NCBI GenBank assembly: GCA_030641945.1
Contig: DAOWLL010000112.1
Span: forward strand, 1 to 6,222
Origin: Gammaproteobacteria bacterium
Lineage (GTDB): Bacteria; Pseudomonadota; Gammaproteobacteria; SZUA-229
Reading direction: 5' to 3'
DNA: 6,222 bases
Positions 4,359 to 6,222 of the stretch are shown here, piece by piece; the stretch's first letter is position 1; each line of letters starts with the position of its first letter. Position numbers and translations under genes: made by a program. The notes beneath the pieces are model-generated. The model was not told the origin of the DNA. It ran no database searches and saw only the letters and a list, made by a program, of their open reading frames with translations.

Positions 4359-6222
4359 ATGAGTGCACAGATTCATACACTGAAAACAGGCGATCTTGCT
4401 AAAAACAAACCTGATAACAAAAAGATCGGAGATTACGATGCATTGCTGCACAATGTATCCAATCGCCTGAACGTCCAGCTTCTGCAAAGAGTTACCGAAA
4501 TGCTCAATAGTGCTGACAGCAGCCTGAGCATGCTCACAGAAAGCGCCGAAACCAGTGAAATGAAGTCAAAATACCTGAGCTTGATGCATATTCTTCGGAC
4601 TGAGCGCAGCAAAATTGATAAAGCATTCTTCATCGCAATCAACGATAAGATCAATAGCGATAAACAATCACAGGATGATGAACTGGAACTGGTTGGTCAG
4701 GATGAGATGGATGAAATGGTTGCAGTTACAACCATGTATTCAAACGCGATGAGCAATTATGGGCATGAAGTCAATAATCTGGAAGCCCGGCTTGAATACC
4801 TTGAAATGTTGTCAAATAAAAAACTGCCAAAATATTCGCTTGACCCCAGACACATCTGCGAAGCTTTTCAAACCGCACTCAAACAAGTTGATATAACACT
4901 GGACTACAAACTGTTACTGTTCAAACTGTTTGACATGGAAGTGAGTTCCCGCCTGGGTGATATGTATAAGTCACTCAATCAGCTGTTCATTGATGCAGGT
5001 GTAATGCCTGAAGTTGTGTTTAAAGCCAGGAACCTGGATTCTGGCACTGCTGATAGCACTGATAACAAGTCGAAAAAGGATAAAGGCTATACAGTTCGCG
5101 AAGCCAGGTATTATGATCCGCAACAAAACAAATCCAGCAACTTCATTCCCCGCTCACATGAGGAAATAAGTTACTTCATTAGTCAGTTCATGAATGGCTT
5201 TACCACTGCAAAAGGTAAAGGCATACCCGAATCATTCTCAACCATACCGTCAGACAAGGATAATCATAACTGTTATTCGCGCAATGACTTAATGGGTGCG
5301 CTGTCAAAGCTGCAGAATGATATAAACAACAACAAAAAAGACGTTGCTACGATTGATGCTGAGCAGATAAAACGCGCAATCATGGCTGATATGGGCAGCA
5401 GCAATGGCGGCGCTGTTACCCGGAGAGTACATGTTCTCGATCAAAGAAGCATTGATTTTGTCGGCATGATGTTTAACGCAATAACTAAGGATGAAAGTGT
5501 TTCCAAGGTTATCACCAATTTGCTTATGCTGTTACAAATCCCTGTAATTAAGGCCGCAATGCTCGATGAAAATCTGTTCACACAGGAAGATCATCCCGCA
5601 CGCAATACACTTGATCTGGTATCAAAAGCAGGCAAGGGGGTTACTGAAGAAAAAGACAGGGTATACATCGAACTGGAAAAAATAGTTAATGGTATTTTGC
5701 AGGAATACGATGTTGATATCGCCAGCTTCGAGCATGCAGTTGATGCGCTGCATACATTTATCAGCGCTGAAGAAGAAATCACAGCCGAAAATGAAAGGAA
5801 CGAACAACACCAGATCATCAAGCAACATGCAAGGGATGTTGTGCTGACTGAAATGCGGCATTTAACAACCAATAAAAAATTGCCGAAGGATGTTCAGCCT
5901 CTGGTGCTGAAACACTGGCCAACCATGATGTGCAATCGCTACGTTAGTCATGGAAAAGAAAGTAATGAATGGATCGTATCGCTGATGTTGCTCAAGCTCT
6001 TAATGAAATGTCTGCAGCCCATCAACAACAAGTCGCAGTGGCAATTGCTCAGTAACAATCATGAGCCACTGGTCGAAGCAATGAATGATGAGTTATATGA
6101 AACACAGCAGGACAGGGAAGAAATTGATAGTCAAATATCTGAGCTGAAAAAGACATTTTTGAAAATGCTGGATGACTGCGGATACAAACTCGTCGAAGAA
6201 CCAGCAGCTGAGACAGCAGAAC
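4359..6222 (+). CDS. DUF1631 family protein, 5' part (runs off the window)
   Basis: The frame from ATG 4359 is open for 621 codons to the window end with no stop, so the C-terminus is missing. The hydrophilic, largely helical protein matches DUF1631, a proteobacterial family usually of about 700-800 residues with no established biochemical role; old 'thymidine phosphorylase' labels are unfounded. Matching segments include the N-terminal ELELVGQDEMDEM at 110-120, RRVHVLDQRSIDFVGMMF at 355-372, LQIPVIKAAMLDENLF at 392-407 and HPAR at 412-415; the LQIP...HPAR block is the family's strongest signature. There is no signal peptide or membrane segment, so it is expected in the cytosol. A charged, Asn- and Lys-rich stretch at about 227-250 looks like a flexible linker. 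It has a good Shine-Dalgarno sequence and its own promoter, so it is probably transcribed independently of the genes upstream. Confidence 0.85.
   Translation, partial: MSAQIHTLKTGDLAKNKPDNKKIGDYDALLHNVSNRLNVQLLQRVTEMLNSADSSLSMLTESAETSEMKSKYLSLMHILRTERSKIDKAFFIAINDKINSDKQSQDDELELVGQDEMDEMVAVTTMYSNAMSNYGHEVNNLEARLEYLEMLSNKKLPKYSLDPRHICEAFQTALKQVDITLDYKLLLFKLFDMEVSSRLGDMYKSLNQLFIDAGVMPEVVFKARNLDSGTADSTDNKSKKDKGYTVREARYYDPQQNKSSNFIPRSHEEISYFISQFMNGFTTAKGKGIPESFSTIPSDKDNHNCYSRNDLMGALSKLQNDINNNKKDVATIDAEQIKRAIMADMGSSNGGAVTRRVHVLDQRSIDFVGMMFNAITKDESVSKVITNLLMLLQIPVIKAAMLDENLFTQEDHPARNTLDLVSKAGKGVTEEKDRVYIELEKIVNGILQEYDVDIASFEHAVDALHTFISAEEEITAENERNEQHQIIKQHARDVVLTEMRHLTTNKKLPKDVQPLVLKHWPTMMCNRYVSHGKESNEWIVSLMLLKLLMKCLQPINNKSQWQLLSNNHEPLVEAMNDELYETQQDREEIDSQISELKKTFLKMLDDCGYKLVEEPAAETAE

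Overview
The window looks like chromosomal DNA from an environmental gammaproteobacterium of moderate GC content. The evidence is a full-length PpnN (YgdH)-type nucleotide nucleosidase, a DUF938 methyltransferase and a DUF1631 protein, together with intergenic DNA rich in short repeats. No genus can be named from the sequence alone. There is no tRNA, rRNA, CRISPR array, transposase, phage gene or recognisable defence system.

Layout: (1) 1-258 is a repeat-rich intergenic region holding a short decamer repeat, a 94-bp REPIN-like element (copy A) and seven heptamers, followed by a -10-like box just before the first gene. (2) 259-1569 encodes an exported protein with an N-terminal alpha/beta-hydrolase-like region fused to a C-terminal TlpA/ResA-type thioredoxin domain. 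(3) 1650-3020 is ppnN. (4) 3069-3659 is a DUF938 SAM-dependent methyltransferase. (5) 3660-4358 is a long intergenic region. Its first third is an island of repeats: a 29-bp-arm inverted repeat, copy B of the 94-bp element in inverted orientation, and an octamer repeat. The rest is a likely promoter and a roughly 280-nt structured leader. (6) 4359 to the window end is the 5' part of a DUF1631 gene, whose 3' end lies outside.

All four genes are on the + strand. The first three are close together (gaps of 80 and 48 bp) and lie between the two inverted copies of the 94-bp element. Their functions (envelope thiol redox, purine nucleotide turnover, an unassigned methyltransferase) do not form an obvious pathway. 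The DUF1631 gene appears to be a separate transcription unit with its own promoter and a good ribosome binding site, whereas the first three genes lack a recognisable Shine-Dalgarno sequence.

The most interesting material is intergenic: a REPIN-like element with GTAG feet and a hairpin close to the enterobacterial REP design, present as two inverted copies 97% identical around three genes; two unrelated heptamer arrays placed just upstream of genes; and the structured leader of the DUF1631 gene. The hydrolase-like/thioredoxin fusion with an eroded catalytic triad is the most unusual protein. I found no convincing new multi-gene system.
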